NCBI RefSeq assembly: GCF_033949425.1
Contig: NZ_JAXAVX010000010.1
Span: forward strand, 67,288 to 131,287
From: Patulibacter brassicae
GTDB lineage: Bacteria; Actinomycetota; Thermoleophilia; Solirubrobacterales; Solirubrobacteraceae
Direction of reading: 5' to 3'
Length of the DNA: 64,000 bases
The position numbers and the translations under genes were made by a program. Each line of letters begins with the position of its first letter. The first letter of the stretch is position 1. Shown here one piece after another: positions 61,968-64,000 of the stretch. The notes under the pieces were generated by a model. That model was not told the DNA's origin, did not search any database, and worked only from the letters and a program-made list of their open reading frames with translations.

Positions 61968-63337
61968 GGTCCGGGGAGCACCGCCTTCGGGTCGCAGTCC
62001 AGCGTGCCGTCGCTGTCGCGCCAGACGTTGGAGCCGTCCGGTCGCGGCTGGCTCGCGCCACCCGGGCAGCGCCGCGGGCCGACGTTCTGCGAGCCGACGC
62101 CGCCGAGCCCGCCGAGCGTCCCGACGAGCTGCCGGACGATCGGGCCGAGCACGGGGTCGGCGACGAGCGCGTTCTCGTTGATGATCGGCTGGATCCGCGC
62201 GTAGTGGCCGTTGGCGTCGTACGCCGCGGCCCCCTGCGAGAAGTCGCGCAGCCAGCCCACGAAGTCGGGCGTGTAGGGACGGATGAACGCCGCGACCGGC
62301 TGGGCATCGCGGGCGGCGCGGGCGGCGTGGCTCAGCGCGGGCACGCCGACCTCGGCGAGCTTCGGCGTGCGCGCGAGCAGGTCGAGCAGGTCGTCGTCGG
62401 CCCCGGGGCTGCGCACGAGCGACCGCAGCGAGGCGATGGTCGGGCGGCTCTCGCGCACGAGCGGGCGGACGTCGCGCAGCAGGGGCGTGAGCCGCCGGGT
62501 CGCGGGCTTCGACGCGGCGACGAGCGGGTCGAGGACGTCGAGCGTCGAGCGCAGGTCGGCGAAGGTGCTCGTGCCGCGGCGCAGCGTGCCGGGCAGCCGG
62601 GCGAGCGAGGCGTCGAGGGCCGCCTCGCGGGCGACGAGCGCCGAGGAGGTCGCCCGGGCGTGGTCGACGAGGTCGGTGAGGGTGCCGCGCTCCGCCCCCA
62701 GGGCCGCCACGACGCGCGAGGAGCCGTCGAGGAACCGCTGCAGCGTGGGCTGGTCGCGCACGACCTCGGCGAGCAGCCGCTGACCGGCGCCGAGCGAGGG
62801 GTTCAGCAGCCGCAGCGTCGCGTTCGCGCGGTCCTCTCGGCCCTCGAGCCCGTCGGCGCCGGCGCGGAGCAGGCGCTGCAGCCCCTTCCGGGTCCGGGCG
62901 TCGAAGGTCGCGAACAGCTGGTCGAGGTCGACGATCTGCTCGACGCGGTCGGCGGCGATCGTGGCACCGTCGTCGAGCTCCGGCCCGTTGTTCGGGCCCG
63001 GGACGAGCGAGACGTAGCGGTTCGCGATGCCCGACAGCGAGGGCGAGCGCACGGTCGCCCGGGTCCCCTCGTGGAGCGGGGCGACGTCGCCGGAGACGTG
63101 GAGCTCGAGCTCGGCCCGATCGTCCCGCGTCAGGCGGATGTCGGAGATCGTGCCGACGCGCCGCCCGCCGACGCGCACCTCGTTGCCGTTCACGAGCTGA
63201 CCGGCGTTCGGCACGACGAGGCGGTAGCGGTGGTCGCCCCCGCCGCCGATCAGCAGCACGAGGACGACGACGACCACGGCCGCCAGCGCGGCGCCGACGC
63301 CGACGCGCAGCGCGGTGCGGGCACGGGCGTCGGTCAC
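61964..63337 (-). CDS. MCE family protein (first of operon)
   Basis: 457 residues. Membrane helix VGVGAALAAVVVVVLVLLIGG, MCE domain (37-125: RYRLVVPNAGQLVNGNEVRVGG), helical needle (150-330), and a tail with PYTPDFVGWLRDFSQGAAAYDANGHYARIQ, similar to MceA/MceB-type C-terminal regions. First gene of the chain. Its ATG is about 100 bases downstream of a TAACAT -10-like site (63443-63448). Confidence 0.9.
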   Translation of the reverse strand: MTDARARTALRVGVGAALAAVVVVVLVLLIGGGGDHRYRLVVPNAGQLVNGNEVRVGGRRVGTISDIRLTRDDRAELELHVSGDVAPLHEGTRATVRSPSLSGIANRYVSLVPGPNNGPELDDGATIAADRVEQIVDLDQLFATFDARTRKGLQRLLRAGADGLEGREDRANATLRLLNPSLGAGQRLLAEVVRDQPTLQRFLDGSSRVVAALGAERGTLTDLVDHARATSSALVAREAALDASLARLPGTLRRGTSTFADLRSTLDVLDPLVAASKPATRRLTPLLRDVRPLVRESRPTIASLRSLVRSPGADDDLLDLLARTPKLAEVGVPALSHAARAARDAQPVAAFIRPYTPDFVGWLRDFSQGAAAYDANGHYARIQPIINENALVADPVLGPIVRQLVGTLGGLGGVGSQNVGPRRCPGGASQPRPDGSNVWRDSDGTLDCDPKAVLPGP

Positions 63338-63747
63338 CGGGGGTGCGCGGCGCGGCCGCGAGATCGCGATGGACGGAGGAGCACGAGGAGGGACCCCGGA
63401 GACGGCGGGCCGAGGTCAGCGTCGCCGAATCACGTTCCGTTGATGTTACGACCCCCGCGAGCCCGGCCGTACCCGCGGTAGGAACGTGGCGCGTCGCCCG
63501 CCGAACGCCCGTCCAGGACGGTGATCGCGAGCCCGCGAGGACCGGGGATTCGCCCCGCGTGCGGTTGGTCACACACACCGTCGACCGTCCGTCGGCGAGG
63601 CGTCGTGTCGCCGCGCCGGGCCTCCCGGGTCCGGGCGGGATCGGGGGCCGCGTCCGGGCCCCCGGCCATCCGCCCGAGCCGGGTCCTCGGACGAGGTCGG
63701 GGCGCCGACCGGCGCCCCGACACCACCCGACGACGGATCCCCAGGAC
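63338..63747. other. Intergenic region between MlaF-like ATPase and mce operon
   Basis: 410 bases. Contains the hairpin terminator at 63696-63721 and a TAACAT -10-like site on the minus strand (63443-63448) that may serve the mce genes. No YrbE/MlaE permease gene is present between the ATPase and the MCE genes, and no credible coding frame is seen. Confidence 0.5.
63696..63721 (-). terminator. Hairpin terminator of MlaF-like ATPase gene
   Basis: Perfect 11-bp inverted repeat (63696-63706 with 63711-63721), loop GACC, 26 bases after the stop codon. No U-tract. Confidence 0.65.
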
Positions 63748-64000
63748 TCAGTTCATCCCCAGCGGGCCGCGCGAGGCGCCGGCGAGGAACTGCTCCACGA
63801 ACGCGTTCGGGGAGTTGAACAGCTGCTCCGCCGGACCGGCCTCCACGATCCGGCCCTTCCACAACACGTTGATGTACTGCGACACCCTGCGCGCGGTCAT
63901 GATGTCGTGCGTGATCAGCGTGAACGCGGGACGGTGCTCCAGCCGCTTGTCCTCGGCCTCGCGCATCGTCTCCTCATGGATCTCCATGATCAGCTCGCCC
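63748..64000 (-). CDS. ABC transporter ATP-binding protein, MlaF/MceG type (3' end only)
   Basis: C-terminal 84 or so residues; the gene runs off the window. The H-loop TLITHDIMTARRVSQYI, then VLWKGRIVEAGPAEQL, FVEQFLAGASRGPLGM at the end, match the end of MlaF/Mkl (QFLNGR..GPIGM in E. coli). This ATPase drives MCE transport. Walker A, signature and Walker B lie outside. Permease genes are probably further upstream, beyond the window. Confidence 0.88.
   Translation of the reverse strand, partial: GELIMEIHEETMREAEDKRLEHRPAFTLITHDIMTARRVSQYINVLWKGRIVEAGPAEQLFNSPNAFVEQFLAGASRGPLGMN

Overview
The window is about 64 kb of very GC-rich chromosomal DNA with dense genes, no mobile element, no CRISPR and no RNA gene that I can see. 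Gene content (CarD, DisA, ClpC with UVR motif, mIHF-like protein, Mce and MMPL proteins) points to an actinobacterium. The divergent sequences, the D-glucuronyl C5-epimerase-like protein and the MerR-cyclase fusion suggest the deep-branching class Thermoleophilia (order Solirubrobacterales, Patulibacter/Conexibacter-like). The class assignment is inference.

Layout. 1-23 kb, mostly minus strand: a housekeeping block in an order familiar from actinobacteria. Read leftwards it is a MerR-type adenylate cyclase, tilS, hpt, ftsH, folP, folB, a thioesterase, folK, coaX, a tRNA-dihydrouridine synthase, greA, lysS, clpC, a PLP trans-sulfuration enzyme, radA, disA and carD, with a GST-like gene and a DUF559 gene on the plus strand. 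22.5-31 kb: two related coiled-coil proteins around a nucleoside phosphorylase-like gene, an 811-residue cell-wall hydrolase, a sirtuin, a bifunctional beta-oxidation enzyme and a PadR regulator. 31-38 kb: envelope and hypothetical genes, including a C5-epimerase-like secreted protein and an ArsA-like ATPase operon. 38-44 kb: MoxR ATPase, VWA protein and a thiamine-pyrimidine (ThiXYZ-like) ABC transporter, joined by overlapping start and stop codons. 45-49.3 kb: two tandem GNAT-like acyltransferases divergent from a serine-palmitoyltransferase-like enzyme, a candidate sphingolipid (ceramide) locus. 49.5-64 kb: an mIHF-like DNA-binding protein, a membrane protein, then a minus-strand lipid-transport block: the end of an MlaF/MceG-type ATPase, six consecutive MCE proteins with overlapping ends, an MMPL/RND transporter and a membrane-anchored redoxin.

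How it works together. The first third is nucleotide, folate, CoA and protein quality-control housekeeping with c-di-AMP and cAMP signalling. The last third is lipid-oriented: candidate sphingoid-base and N-acyl lipid synthesis lies within a few kb of a full Mce system with an MMPL exporter. Many genes lack a Shine-Dalgarno sequence and instead carry a TANNNT -10 element 6-8 bases before the start codon. This suggests extensive leaderless transcription and was used here to choose several start codons.
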